Assembly: GCA_032716605.1 (NCBI GenBank)
Contig: CM064480.1
Coordinates: 25,348,129-25,412,128, forward strand
Source: Paralithodes platypus
Taxonomy: Eukaryota; Arthropoda; Malacostraca; Decapoda; Lithodidae
Length of the DNA stretch: 64,000 nt
Reading direction: 5' to 3'
In this document: piece by piece, positions 1-9,614 of the stretch
How the letters are laid out: each line of letters opens with the position of its first letter
Numbering within the stretch: the first letter of the stretch is position 1
The notes under the pieces: model-generated
Seen by the model: only the letters and a program-made list of their open reading frames with translations
The model's database searches: none
What the model was told of the DNA's origin: nothing
Program-made: the position numbers and the translations under genes

Positions 1-134
1 CCACCACCACCACCACCCCGACCATCACCACCACCACCACCATCATCACCACCACCATCACCACCACCACCACCACCATCTCCACCACCACCACCACCAC
101 CACCATCTCCACCACCACCACCACCACCACCACC
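1..134. repeat. (CCA)n microsatellite
   Basis: The window opens in an almost pure CCA trinucleotide repeat with scattered CAT and CTC interruptions. It runs off the left edge, so its full length is unknown. No coding use is apparent. Confidence 0.97.
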
Positions 135-228
135 AAAATTTTGACTGTACTTACTCACACTGCTGAGATTCCCTCGTGGCCACCAAGCCGTATATGTAGA
201 GTGCTTTTCCCATAAAAAACTTACCTCC

Positions 229-302
229 CAAGCACTTTCCACCAATAAATTATCGAGCAAAAATGCAAGCACTTTCCACCACTAAATTATCGAACAAAAA
301 TG
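229..302. repeat. 37-bp direct repeat, two tandem copies
   Basis: Two adjacent 37-bp units (229-265 and 266-302), each starting caagcactttccacc, differ at two positions. It lies in non-coding sequence and its origin is unknown. Confidence 0.9.
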
Positions 303-330
303 CACAGGGCTGAGGGAGCATGGCGACATA

Positions 331-688
331 TGCTCGACCAGTAATGAAAGTTTTTTCACTAAGAAACACTAATACAAGGTAAGATACACTACTTGAACGG
401 ATAAATAGCAATATAATTGACTGATATTTATATGAAAGTGTTCCACAAACAAGCAAAACGTTTGGCAAAAAGCATGGCCCCTCCCTCCACCACCTTGGTC
501 ACGTAGCCTACACCAGAGAATGCTCGATCAGTAATAAAAGTGTTTTCACTATAAACACTTATACAAGTAAAATACACTACTTCAAGTGATAAATAGCAAT
601 ATAATTGACTCAATATGGTATGAAAGTGATCCACAAACAAGCGAAACCATGGCCCCTCATGGAGCCCACCTTGGTCACGTACACCAGA
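331..688. repeat. tandem duplication, ~190-bp and ~168-bp units
   Basis: Two diverged tandem units start at 331 and 521 with tgctcga(c/t)cagtaat and end near acaccaga. They share long matching blocks, such as aaatagcaatataattgact, with small indels. They are non-coding. The sequence from 689 to about 1030 shows nothing I recognise. Confidence 0.85.
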
Positions 689-1030
689 CTAGCAAAACAC
701 TCCACTAACATGGTTTTTATACCCTAAATAAGAATAACACAATAATCCATCGATAACCCAACGATATAGCACTTCGTTTGGGTTATATTAGGGCGGTAAT
801 ACCAGCCAGGCTGGGCAAAATGGAGGCCCCTTGGTTTAAAGGGCTGCACACACCCACCTACTAGGCTGGCTGATGGGAAGAAACTGACTCTCTCTACCAC
901 CGCGGGGCCCTCACAGGGACGTTAGGGGGTTGCTAGATTTTTCCACATGTACATCTAACTTATCGGACTTACCAGCCAAAAAACCGGCTCAATTGCGTCA
1001 TAAACTTATTTTCTAGCAATATAATAAGTC

Positions 1031-1097
1031 CATATGACGCGATCGCGTCATATGAGTTTTTGGTTCACTCTGCCATATGACTCGATCGCGTCATATA
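1031..1097. repeat. palindrome pair with TGACGCGATCGCGTCA core
   Basis: 1031-1054 is a perfect 24-bp inverted repeat with core TGACGCGATCGCGTCA and CATATG ends. About 20 bp further on, 1074-1097 is a second imperfect palindrome built on the same words. A partial related word, gcgtcata, occurs just upstream near 996. The pair lies immediately outside the Gypsy insertion. Its function is unknown. Confidence 0.85.
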
Positions 1098-1108
1098 TGT
1101 CTGGGAGA

Positions 1109-1219
1109 GTTAAACAATGATAGTATTGCCCTGAAAGTACATGTGTGTATGTTGCAATATGATTAAGGCATGTGTACACTCTGTATATATGTTGTGTGTG
1201 CACTTAACCTATATCAACA
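1109..1219 (-). repeat. 3' LTR of the Gypsy element
   Basis: This 111-bp direct repeat matches the copy at 6703-6813 with two mismatches. The integrase frame runs 16 bases into it before its stop. On the plus strand it is flanked at 1104-1108 by the TSD. Confidence 0.95.
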
Positions 1220-2094
1220 CCTCCCTCCCCCTTCAAGCTCGCAAGACGTTGTCGAGCTGACTCTTTTTCTAGGAGCCTTTCAGACCTACGTGGGGCCATG
1301 GGGAAAGTGAAGGACTCTCTTTCTGGGTCCGTGCAAGACACAGGGATCTCAGGGTTATGGGGGAGGGGTTCAACACCAGGGGAATTCACTGGGCGGAGGA
1401 AGCGACGGTTCCGCCAATATATCTTACCACTGGGGAGACGAACCTCATAATCCCTGGACCTGCCGCATCTCATGACGACCCCAACCTTGTCCCAGCGGTG
1501 AGAAGTCGGGTCTTGGATCCGCACTGTGGTGCCGACTCTCAACCTGGGAAGGGGGCGTGCGTGCTGGTCATAGTTTCTCTGCACCAGCGCAGTTTGGGCG
1601 GCTGCACGGCGGTCACAGTCCTCAGCCTTGGCTTGCCACTCTGCTGCAAAGGACTGGGGATGAGCAGGGACACAAGACCGTAGTGGGTGGCCATACAGGA
1701 TTTGTGCCGGGGAGCGGCCCGTGAAGTTCGGGGTGTTGCGGAGCTCCAACAGTCCACGGTCAAAGTCCTCACAGTCGATGTTGCCTGAGGGAGCCGTCTT
1801 CAATATGAGGTGTTTGACGGACTTGACGGCCGACTCGGCATGACCGTTGGATTGTGGGTAGTGTGGGGAAGAGACCAAGTGATTGACTCCCCACCGCTCC
1901 ATGAAGTCCCGGAACTCACGGCTAGTAAACTGTGGGCCTCCATCTGTAAGTAGGCGGAGGGGTACACCAACTTCCCTGAAGTAGCGGCAGAAGATCCTGA
2001 TGGTGTTGGAAGCGGTAGTATCGCCTTTACAGGGGACGACAACGGGCCAGCCTGAGAGTCGGTCTGTTACGACGAGGAAGGATTTCCCCGCCAC
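1204..2094 (-). pseudogene. Gypsy integrase, core and C-terminal domain
   Basis: This open frame of 296 codons carries the DDE integrase core: D11 in VVTDRLSGW, D51 in LLTDGGPQF and E87 in NGHAES, with exactly 35 residues between the last two. The C-terminal part, around VRIQDPTSHRWD and YEVRLPSGKIYWRNRRFL, resembles the GPY/F-type tail of Gypsy integrases. The enzyme would insert the cDNA into the host chromosome. The frame start is not a real initiation codon. The N-terminal HHCC zinc-finger part lies upstream (about 2160-2240) in the RT frame, cut off by a TGA and a one-base frameshift. The stop lies inside the 3' LTR. Confidence 0.93.
1220..1234 (-). promoter_or_regulatory. polypurine tract (plus-strand primer site)
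   Basis: On the minus strand the 15 bases gaagggggagggagg end exactly where the 3' LTR begins (TGTTGAT). This is the position and composition expected of a retrotransposon polypurine tract. It fixes the LTR start and the element's orientation. Confidence 0.9.
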
Positions 2095-2239
2095 AGCGAA
2101 GAAGTCGGCTGAAACAGACTCGAAAGGCCTAGTTGGGCTTGTCGTCGTTGATCATGGGTTCCTGCTGCTGACTAGGCTGTAAGACCTGACACGGCTCACA
2201 AGCTTGAACTGTGTTGGCGATGTCCGAGTTGATGCCAGG

Positions 2240-4150
2240 TCAAAAGACAGCCTGTCGCGCCCTACGCTTAGTGGCCTCCACACCTCTGTGGCTATCATGC
2301 AGGCGAGCCAAGGTGCGGCGGCGGAGGGCTTCAGGAACCACAACCCTCGCTCCGTACAGGACGAGTTCACCATCTGCTGACAGGTAGTCTCGGAGTTTCC
2401 AGAATGGGAGTAGAGAGTTGTGCAGGTCGTAGCGGTTGGTGGGGAAACCAGAAGTAACGCACTCACGTAGGCGGATGTACACAGGATCCGCTCTGGCTGC
2501 GTCTCGGAGTTCCTGGAGAATCCTGTCCATGTCCTGTGAAGAAGAGTTGACGTCTGTGGCGGCGGCATTGACAGTCACGAGGGACCTGAGGTGTACCGTG
2601 GCGTCGGCACATACTAACTCATCCTCTGGCGTCGGGTGGCTGACAGGGGCTCGTGACAACGCATCAGGGATGCAGAGCAACCTGCCAGCGCGCCAGACGG
2701 CTGTGAAGAGGTAAGGTGAGACTTTCTCCTTCAGACGTTGGAGGCGAGGATTTTCAACCGCATCAAGGGTGTAGTTGTTGAAGATGGGGATGAGGGGGCG
2801 ATGGTCCATCATGAGGGTGAAGTGTTGCAGTCCGATGAGGTAGAACTTGCACTTGGCCATGGCCCAGACCACGGCTAGCATCTCCAGCTCAATGGTGGCA
2901 TAGCGGGACTCGGGGTCGCTTAGGAACCTCGAGCCACACTGAACTAAGTGGAGACAGTTGTTGCCATGATCCTGTAGGAGGGCGTATCCAATACCGTTTA
3001 GGCGGGACGCATCAGTTTGTAGAATCACTGGTAGGGAAGGTTCGAATGGGGCTAGGACGGGTGGACTGAGCAGGGCAGCCTTGACCCGGCGGAAAGCTTC
3101 ATCGTGGTCAGCGGTCCACATGAACGCCCTCTTCGGGCTCATCAGGGGGCGTAGGGGCTGAGCGGCAGTGGCGATGTCGGGGGTGAACTCCGCCAGCTGG
3201 TTCACCAAACCCATGAATGAGCGAAGGTCGGTGATGTTGGCTGATGTCGGGAAGTCCTTGATCGCTCCGACTTTGCCAGGGTCAGCCGAGATGCCCTCAC
3301 CTGAGAGCGTGTACCCACAGAAGTTCACACTGGGTGCGGCGACCACGAACTTGTCCTTGTTGAGTGTGATCCCACTGTCGCGGCACCGTATGAGCACTTC
3401 ATGGATACGCTGAAGATGTGTGTGGAAGTCCTCGTCGTAGAGCAGCACGTCGTCGACAACTTTGGCACAATTTTGCACCCCTTGGAGGGCCCTATCACCG
3501 CGAAGGCAGAAGGCGTCACCTGTTGCAGCGAAACCCATTGGACCTCTACAGTGTTGGAAACGGCCATAAGGTGTGATGAAAGTTGTGAGATGCTGGTCCT
3601 GCTCCGCAAGTTCCATCTGCCAATATCCACTCAGGGCGTCTGCCGTCGTGAAGAATTTCGCCTGCGGGGCCACACTGCGGATCGCTTCGAAAGGCGTCGG
3701 TGAGGGGTGGGCTGGGCGGGAAACTTGGCAGTTGAGCTTGGTGAGGTCTACGGTGAGGCGAACTTCGGCGTTGGGCTTGGCGACGACGATGAGGGGGTGG
3801 CACCACTCTGAAGGTTCATCGCCGGCCGGTTTGATGATACCTTGTGCCACTAGCGAGTCCAGCTCCTGCTTAACTTTGTCCCTGAAAGCAAAGGGGATCT
3901 GCCGCGGGGTGTAGACGGCAAAAGGCACGGCATCGTCCTTGAGGTGGATCCGCATTGGGGGACCCTTCATAGGCTTGAGTGGAGCTGTCTGGAGATCCTC
4001 CTTGGAGACCAACACGTCCTTGAACTCTCGAAGAAAGAACTCCTTGGCTTGTGCAGGTGACGTGGTGGCTGTGAAGGGTAGCTCCTTACACCTGTTGATA
4101 TGTTTAACCTGTAGAATTGGCTTGGGGAATTCCGCTGAAATGTGGCTCAT
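2240..4150 (-). CDS. Gypsy reverse transcriptase / RNase H
   Basis: This frame encodes RT followed by RNase H. RT shows the LTVDLTKLN block, FTTADALSGYWQ and the catalytic VVDDVLLY. RNase H shows LQTDASRLNGIGYALL, the catalytic E in ATIELEMLAVVWA, and IPDALSRAPV near its end. The product copies element RNA to DNA in the particle. The frame ends at a TGA just after RRARQAVF, where integrase would normally continue. The first ATG (4150) overlaps the protease stop as ATGA, so RT may be made by -1 slippage on the A5 run, by termination-reinitiation, or not at all if this is a mutation. The same frame is open up to 4639, but that part only shadows the protease frame. Confidence 0.93.
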   Translation of the reverse strand: MSHISAEFPKPILQVKHINRCKELPFTATTSPAQAKEFFLREFKDVLVSKEDLQTAPLKPMKGPPMRIHLKDDAVPFAVYTPRQIPFAFRDKVKQELDSLVAQGIIKPAGDEPSEWCHPLIVVAKPNAEVRLTVDLTKLNCQVSRPAHPSPTPFEAIRSVAPQAKFFTTADALSGYWQMELAEQDQHLTTFITPYGRFQHCRGPMGFAATGDAFCLRGDRALQGVQNCAKVVDDVLLYDEDFHTHLQRIHEVLIRCRDSGITLNKDKFVVAAPSVNFCGYTLSGEGISADPGKVGAIKDFPTSANITDLRSFMGLVNQLAEFTPDIATAAQPLRPLMSPKRAFMWTADHDEAFRRVKAALLSPPVLAPFEPSLPVILQTDASRLNGIGYALLQDHGNNCLHLVQCGSRFLSDPESRYATIELEMLAVVWAMAKCKFYLIGLQHFTLMMDHRPLIPIFNNYTLDAVENPRLQRLKEKVSPYLFTAVWRAGRLLCIPDALSRAPVSHPTPEDELVCADATVHLRSLVTVNAAATDVNSSSQDMDRILQELRDAARADPVYIRLRECVTSGFPTNRYDLHNSLLPFWKLRDYLSADGELVLYGARVVVPEALRRRTLARLHDSHRGVEATKRRARQAVF

Positions 4151-4986
4151 TTTTGACAGTGGCGTTTGGACAGAAGCGGCGTCTGAACACCCTCGCGGAC
4201 TTGGATTGTGGCAGAACAGGAACGTTTGCTGATGGTGAGTTGTGCATGAAACGTCCCCAAAGCAGGAGCCATTGCAGAGCCATCCGTGTTGAGCATTGTT
4301 GTCGAAGGCGGAGGTCGTAGGCTGCTGAGAGGAATCCGAAGTATGTCGAGGTGTCGTCGGCCGATGACTGTGATGTCTGCACCTGTGTCTGGAAGCATGT
4401 GGAGTTTTCTGGTAGTGCCCCTGTAGGTGAGACTCACGGATATCAGTGTGGGTGCCTGAACAGGTGATCCCACACGTCGGCAACTTGGGGTCTTCTTTGC
4501 TGTAGACTTGTTGTGGGAGGAAGCATCGTTGTCCTGTGTGGAGTTGTCCTGACTGGCGGGCTTCTTCGAAGATCTGCAGCATTTGTCGTAGTGGCCCATA
4601 TGGTTGCAGCGACGACACTGGGCGGTGGTAGCAGGGCAAGCAGGAGTCCTAGGCTTATGACCATGACAGCCGCAGTTAGTGCAGGTGTAGTCTTCAGCCG
4701 GGCACTTGTTCTTGTCGTGCCGGCGAGCACAACGCTGGCAGGCGGCAGCCGACGCCAAGGACTGTTGCGAAGTGGAGAACTTGTCGCGTTGCTTAACTTG
4801 CTTGTTCTGCTTGTACGCCGACACGGAGTTAACCTGGGATGGTGGGGCACGTATGGCTGACGTAGCGCTTCGAGTGGCCTCGTATGAACGGCAAGTGTTG
4901 ACGGTGTCCTGTAATGAAGGGGTGGCGTCGAGGGAGAGCAGCTTCTGTACAAGTTCTTCGTCGTGTATGCCTATGAGAATGACCAT
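4147..4986 (-). CDS. Gypsy nucleocapsid zinc knuckles and aspartic protease
   Basis: The N-terminal part continues gag after its frameshift. A Cys/His-rich segment follows (CQRCARRHDKNKC, CTNCGCHGHKPRTPAC, CRRCNHMGHYDKCC); the last fits CX2CX4HX4C and would bind the RNA genome. The C-terminal part holds the retropepsin active site LPDTGADITVIG. The protein would package RNA and cleave the polyprotein. The frame stops at 4147 and the RT frame begins one base back. The real upstream limit is about 5090, where a gag frameshift separates the two frames. Confidence 0.9.
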   Translation of the reverse strand: MVILIGIHDEELVQKLLSLDATPSLQDTVNTCRSYEATRSATSAIRAPPSQVNSVSAYKQNKQVKQRDKFSTSQQSLASAAACQRCARRHDKNKCPAEDYTCTNCGCHGHKPRTPACPATTAQCRRCNHMGHYDKCCRSSKKPASQDNSTQDNDASSHNKSTAKKTPSCRRVGSPVQAPTLISVSLTYRGTTRKLHMLPDTGADITVIGRRHLDILRIPLSSLRPPPSTTMLNTDGSAMAPALGTFHAQLTISKRSCSATIQVREGVQTPLLSKRHCQK

Positions 4987-5032
4987 CTTGAGTTGGGTCT
5001 CCTTGCAGGCTGAAGAGTTCCCTGGGCAGACG

Positions 5033-5944
5033 TCAATTTCTTCGGCGATGTGGCAGAGGCGGACGTAGAAGTTGTTGAATGACTCGCCCTGTTTTTACTT
5101 GCAACTGAACAGTGAACAGGTCCCTGCGACGGAGAGCTTCATTGCGAGAATTCTTGATGTGCTCCTGAAGTGCATCGAGGACTGCATCAACGGTGTTGTC
5201 GGTGTCAGGGGGTATGCTTAAGGTGTGCTCCAAAAGCCGCTGTGTCTCCAGGGTTAAGCACATCCGCATCTGGATCAGTTGTTTCTCCCTCGGTAGTTTA
5301 GACAAGTCTACCATAATACAGTAATCGTCCCACCGACACCTCCATTCTCTGAAAACCTGGAAGGTGGCATCAGCACGAAGGGGCGGCGGGTTCTGGGTGA
5401 TAGCCTTCTGTGGTGGAGGTGGAGCTGTAGGGGTGGAGGATGTTGTGGAATGGGGTGTTGTCCCTGGTGAGGTGGGTGTAGGAGCGGCGGCAGGTGGGGT
5501 AATTTGGGCCAGAGCCTGGACAAGGGCAGAGAACTTGGCATCGTCCACCTGTCTCCTGTGGTCCTCCTCCATGTGTCGTCCGTTTTCCTCCTCCTGTCGT
5601 CGGTGTTCCTCCTCCTGTCTTCTGATATAGTCGTCTCGTTGTCTGCATTGCTCCATATACTGTATGAGCTGAAGGAGGTCTGCACTTGTGGTAGGTTGTA
5701 GACTTGCAGGATGTGGTGACAGGGGTGGCATCCCCCTATAGTGTAGGGGAGGTAAAGTGGGGGGAGGTTGGGGAGGTGAGAGGAGAGGTTGGAGTGGAAT
5801 GAACTGACTGGTACCCCGTACCAGCAACTCCAACAGTATCTCCATCATTATCCCCACCACTATCTCCACCAGTGGCTCCACCATTATCTCCCTCTCCAGT
5901 ATGGTCGTGTGGGGTGTCTCTGGGCTCCCCATGAATCTGCTCAT
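5033..5944 (-). CDS. Gypsy Gag, N-terminal part
   Basis: The first ATG of the frame is at 5944; the frame is open to 6013 without an ATG. The protein has a proline-rich region, then a highly charged stretch with repeated RRQEEE-like blocks (probable coiled coil), then TPP-rich linkers and a capsid-like segment (DATFQVFREWRCRWDDY, LPREKQLIQMRMCL). This matches the layout of Gypsy Gag proteins, which form the virus-like particle. An extra base in an A run near 5095 throws the frame off, and Gag continues in the 4147-4986 frame. LTRs this similar make a recent hit or a homopolymer sequencing error plausible. Confidence 0.85.
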   Translation of the reverse strand: MSRFMGSPETPHTTILEREIMVEPLVEIVVGIMMEILLELLVRGTSQFIPLQPLLSPPQPPPTLPPLHYRGMPPLSPHPASLQPTTSADLLQLIQYMEQCRQRDDYIRRQEEEHRRQEEENGRHMEEDHRRQVDDAKFSALVQALAQITPPAAAPTPTSPGTTPHSTTSSTPTAPPPPQKAITQNPPPLRADATFQVFREWRCRWDDYCIMVDLSKLPREKQLIQMRMCLTLETQRLLEHTLSIPPDTDNTVDAVLDALQEHIKNSRNEALRRRDLFTVQLQVKTGRVIQQLLRPPLPHRRRN

Positions 5945-6702
5945 CTCCCTCCATAATTGGTTGATAGCTGACACACTGTAGTCTTGCAGGAACGATGAAA
6001 ATGTGCAGTACAACTGGAACAGTTTATTTAATAGTGAGAGAAATTATCTGTGCTAAAGTGAGTGAGTGAGTGAGTGCGGTAGGCTTGGCAACACCGTGTT
6101 GGCTTGGCAGCGATGTGCGTGTACCTCTGTGTGCGCATGTGCTGCCAGCTGGAGGGCAAGTTGAGGGTCACTGAGGGGTGAGAACTCAGTGTTGCTGGAG
6201 ACGTTAGAGGGGGAGGGTATGCTACTCCTCGCTCTTGTCCAGCTGTGTTTCAGCGGCTATAACCCTCACAGCAAGTCGGGAATGGGCACAAATGACATGG
6301 GACATATAATAAAGGCACTGCACTACACTCTTAAGCACTTCACTGCACTATAAAGCACTGCACAATAATATATCCAGGGCTGGAGAGGTGAGGTGTTGCA
6401 TGATGGCTGGCTGATAATCCGGTCTTGGCTCGTATCTCCTGGCTGTAATACACTGACTGCGCCATGTATGGTTGTCATGTGAAGCTACAACAACCTTGAT
6501 AATCCTTTCTTGCACAAGGATGTAGAATAAAAGTCCAGAGATAAGTTTATAGGTTATTATTAGCCAAAGATATACAGAGAGCAGGGGGACACTGTTATGC
6601 TGAATGCCGACCGGATGTTACTGAGGCAACATGTACAATGTTGCCAGATATATTTGGTGCAATATTGCCGCTACTACAGAGTACGGTATATTACCATGGG
6701 AT
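5945..6702 (-). other. Gypsy 5' untranslated leader
   Basis: About 0.75 kb between the 5' LTR and gag. It contains a short gtgagtgagtgag microsatellite near 6058 and no convincing ORF. A primer-binding site would be expected next to 6702, but no clear tRNA-complementary TGG start is visible there. Confidence 0.7.
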
Positions 6703-6813
6703 ATTAAACAATGATAGTATTGCCCTGAAAGTACATGTGTGTATGTTGCAATATGATTAAGGCATGTGTACACTCTGTATATATGTTGTGTGTGCACTTA
6801 ACCTAAATCAACA
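6703..6813 (-). repeat. 5' LTR of the Gypsy element
   Basis: Direct repeat partner of 1109-1219. It is followed on the plus strand by ggaga (6814-6818), the second copy of the TSD. Confidence 0.95.
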
Positions 6814-6824
6814 GGAGAAACATG

Positions 6825-8064
6825 TTACTGCTGCATGACCCTATGCATTATATCACTGATCTCCTCCGTGGTCACGCATTTACTATGGGAACCTCTGGAA
6901 GATTGGGAACTAGCTTCTGATCCGTCAAACATTAAACTTTGAGCCGAGGGTACATTAACTTCCTCCGGCTCTTCATTAAACTCAATCACTTCCGGAATGT
7001 CCTGCTCTGCATCCAGAGGTTGTTCCTCCGGCGGCCAAACCAAATCAGGGACTGATGAGGATAAAACTTCACTGTTAATACTCTCCCTATCTGTTCCCTG
7101 GCTAACTCTCCAGCACCCCCGTTCGCTCGCCGCGGGTGGCTGTGAGTCCTGAATCACCTGAGAGCTATCAAAAGAATGAGAACCTGACGGTAAACCTCTA
7201 TACTGATCTGCTAATACCCTACTTGGTCCAGCCGTAGGGGCTTTGCGGGGTACCTGAGTCAAACTTTGGAATAGCAAAAATAAAGTTCCGTGGTACACTT
7301 AATGACTGGTCATGATGAGGACTAGATTCTATGTCCTCCACCCCCACCTCCGAGTCGCCGGATTGGACGGTTGGCGTGCCGAAGGTAGGGGTAGAGGGTG
7401 GAGGTGGCCTTACGGTAACCTCCCGGCTACTACTATGTTCCGTACTGGCCGGTGTCATCTTGTCCTCCTTACGGCGTTTGGTTGATCTGGACGACTCCGC
7501 CGATGAGTGCCTAGACTGCTTTCTGGGAGATCTCGACCGTGACCTTGACCGTTGCCGTGGGGAAGGCGACCGCCTCCGCTTGGTCCGGTCGGGGGGGGTA
7601 ATGTCACTCTCATTACCACTAGAGCTACTCACTACCACTTTTGAAAGGGTTTTACGTTTAGCTTTAGGTTAAGTAGATTTAATAGGAGCCGACTTAACCA
7701 GAGGTGACTTTATGACTAAATGTTCCCACAGGGTATCATCATCGCAATGAAGGGCCTTATGGGCAATATCTTTAACATAAGAGTTGAAAATGTTCTTTAT
7801 CTCTTTTAATGCCGCTAAGCACGACCGGTCTTTCTTAGCGAGAAGCGCCGCCTTTAATTCAGAACAGACAGAACAACGCTTAGACACCCACAAGCCTCGA
7901 GAACGATCGAGGCATTTCACGCATCTAATGCAAAGTTTGTGAGCAAATACAGGCAATAATGAGCAAGTAGGAGTAGCGCACAGCTCAAACAGAGGCATGA
8001 TGGAAAAAAGGGTTCCCCCCCCCGCCGGCATCAGCCACCCACCAGACACCGGGTTTGTTGTCAC
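6825..8064 (-). pseudogene. DIRS-1 ORF1 (Gag-like), broken
   Basis: Three open pieces line up. 7669-8064 has a Cys-rich start (CATPTC, CIRCVKC, CSVC) that may bind metal. 7219-7638 is in the same frame after one TAA and is an Arg/Ser-rich basic segment with a RKQSRHSSAESS-like run. 6825-7298 is in another frame after a frameshift near 7250 and is acidic. The RS-rich then acidic order matches DIRS-2 ORF1, which lacks the Cys-rich start. DIRS ORF1 proteins are thought to be Gag-like nucleic-acid binders. The piece ends at a TAA at 6825, well before the conserved C-terminal half. Confidence 0.75.
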
Positions 8065-9399
8065 TGAGGCACTGGGCCTATCTGGAAAATAACATTTCCA
8101 GGAATCAATGCTAATAAGGATAACCTGCGAGGTGTTAGGAGATCCTACCTCAAGTCCGCCGGAAAATTAGCTATAGCCACAGCTACTCTAACCTTCCGCT
8201 GGACTCGACCATGGAAAAACTGGGGTTATCCGTTTAAGCTGATTGGACTGCTTACCTGTGACAAAGTGTCACTGGCCATAGTGACCTTAAGTGTTTAACT
8301 ATCCGTGACTATTGAAATAGAAAGGTAGGTAACGTGCTTGCACGACGTATCACAACACCTGCACACTAGACTGGAATGCCGGGCGAAGGGAGTCTTGTCG
8401 TATGACAAATCGGTCAGGGCGAGTCCCCTCGGCGGGCCGAGCTTGCTCCCGTAGGAATATGCAATTTTCCGCCGGAAGGATTGTGGTTCAGCGCACCACG
8501 CCGGGACATTTGGTTGCTCCCTTACTCGTCTGTGAGACGAGAAAACGGAGGCCCTGTACAGAAGGCCGCCGGAGAAAGAACAACCAAAAATTTTAGAGGG
8601 GGGGACTTATATGTAAAAATCTCCCCCCTCCAAAACCCCACATATATAATATAGGGACGTCTCCCAAGGGGCCCCCAATAACAGGTAGAGCACACATGTA
8701 ACACAATACCGGGGCACACATAGGCATAATCACAAATTCATAGAATTTATAATCCTAAATTACCTGTAGCCTACATTGGAGACCCCTAAAGAGGCTGGCC
8801 ATGAGGCCCGACCAAACATCACAGGATTAACAGACGCTCCGACGATCCAGCAGCAGCAGCAAGCAGAGGAGGAGGCCCGCGAGAGGGGCCCAGGAGCAAA
8901 TACGGACTCTAGAAGGCTCCGCACTACGTACAGCCTCCCTTGAACTAGAGCATTTGCTAACAAAACAAAAAATATATGCAACTGCGTCAAAGTGACGGTC
9001 TGAAGCATACTCTTGCAGAATGGTAGCCTCCTAGCTATAAAAACAAAAGCTAAAAGCGCCAAACAACACAACAATAACACACGTGGCGCGCGGATCCCGG
9101 GATACGGAGGCACCTTGTTACAAAATTACCCTAATATACACACTTCCTGCGGTCGTACCAATGGGGCAGCCCGTGCTAGCTAATCTAAACCTTGTTAAAT
9201 ACAACGCAGATGTATACAAATGAGTAAGGACTCACGAGAAGCGCAGGAACGACGAATGAAGCTGGAGCACTGGGTGACACCCGCCCACCTTGTACGAGCG
9301 CGGAAGGGAGAAGGAAGTATGGCCGCTAGGGAGCCTGCGCCTGGGTGCTGCGCACAAGAAATCCATGCATGGAAAGCCATAACATTATAACAGATATTA
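8065..9399 (-). other. DIRS-1 untranslated leader
   Basis: This 1.3 kb has no credible ORF. It shares words with the tandem leader units of DIRS-3, such as tttccaggaat(c/t)aatgct followed by a(t)aaggttaacc, and repeated CGCCGG motifs. It is therefore a single-copy relative of the array at 35390-41751. A TATA-like run (acatatataatatag) lies near 8640. Confidence 0.65.
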
Positions 9400-9614
9400 A
9401 GTTAAATATTTCTTTTTTATTTTCTACAAAAAAAAATCTGTAGGGTACCCAATCATAAGGACGATTCCATAAGAGAATTAAGCGTGCACTTATGAGAGTA
9501 CAGTACTCCCTGACCCTTCCGCGCGGGAGATTCAAAACTGCTGCCGCGGGTGTTGAAGGGAGACTATTATATTAATATGCAATATCGTCAATGATGAAGG
9601 GGTCACTATTAAAT
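9400..9614 (-). repeat. DIRS-1 left terminal repeat
   Basis: This stretch aligns in the same plus-strand orientation with 30655-30890 (DIRS-2 right terminal repeat) and 46205-46423 (DIRS-3 left repeat). Shared blocks include a T-rich start, acccaat.cataa, attcaaa.ct, and cgtcaatgat followed by ggg.cact. It sits where an inverted terminal repeat of a minus-strand DIRS element should be. Confidence 0.8.

Larger units (their letters stand above)
1109..6813 (-). mobile_element. Ty3/Gypsy LTR retrotransposon, near-complete but frameshifted
   Basis: The element reads right to left: 5' LTR (6703-6813), gag, nucleocapsid/protease, RT/RNase H, integrase, polypurine tract, 3' LTR (1109-1219). The protease-RT-RNase H-integrase order is that of Ty3/Gypsy. 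A 5-bp TSD, ggaga on the plus strand, flanks it at 1104-1108 and 6814-6818. The LTRs are 111 bp, begin TGTTGAT on the coding strand and differ at only two positions, which indicates a recent insertion. Even so, the coding region has a frameshift in gag, a frame change between protease and RT, and a TGA plus a frameshift before the integrase core. I could not identify a convincing primer-binding site next to the 5' LTR. Confidence 0.95.
6819..9614 (-). mobile_element. DIRS-1: 5' part of a DIRS retrotransposon
   Basis: Reading right to left: a left terminal repeat (9400-9614), an untranslated leader, and a broken ORF1. ORF1 aligns by eye with ORF1 of DIRS-2, sharing an Arg/Ser-rich start, SVPDLVWP against SIPDLSW, and CVTTEEI against FVTAQEI. 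The terminal repeat matches the right end of DIRS-2 and the left end of DIRS-3. RT and recombinase are absent. The element stops where the Gypsy TSD begins, and the sequence left of Gypsy is not a recognisable continuation, so it was truncated before or at that point. Confidence 0.85.

Noticed and set aside
6680..6702. primer-binding site of the Gypsy element
   Set aside because: The sequence next to the 5' LTR does not begin with a TGG-type tRNA complement, so I do not call one.
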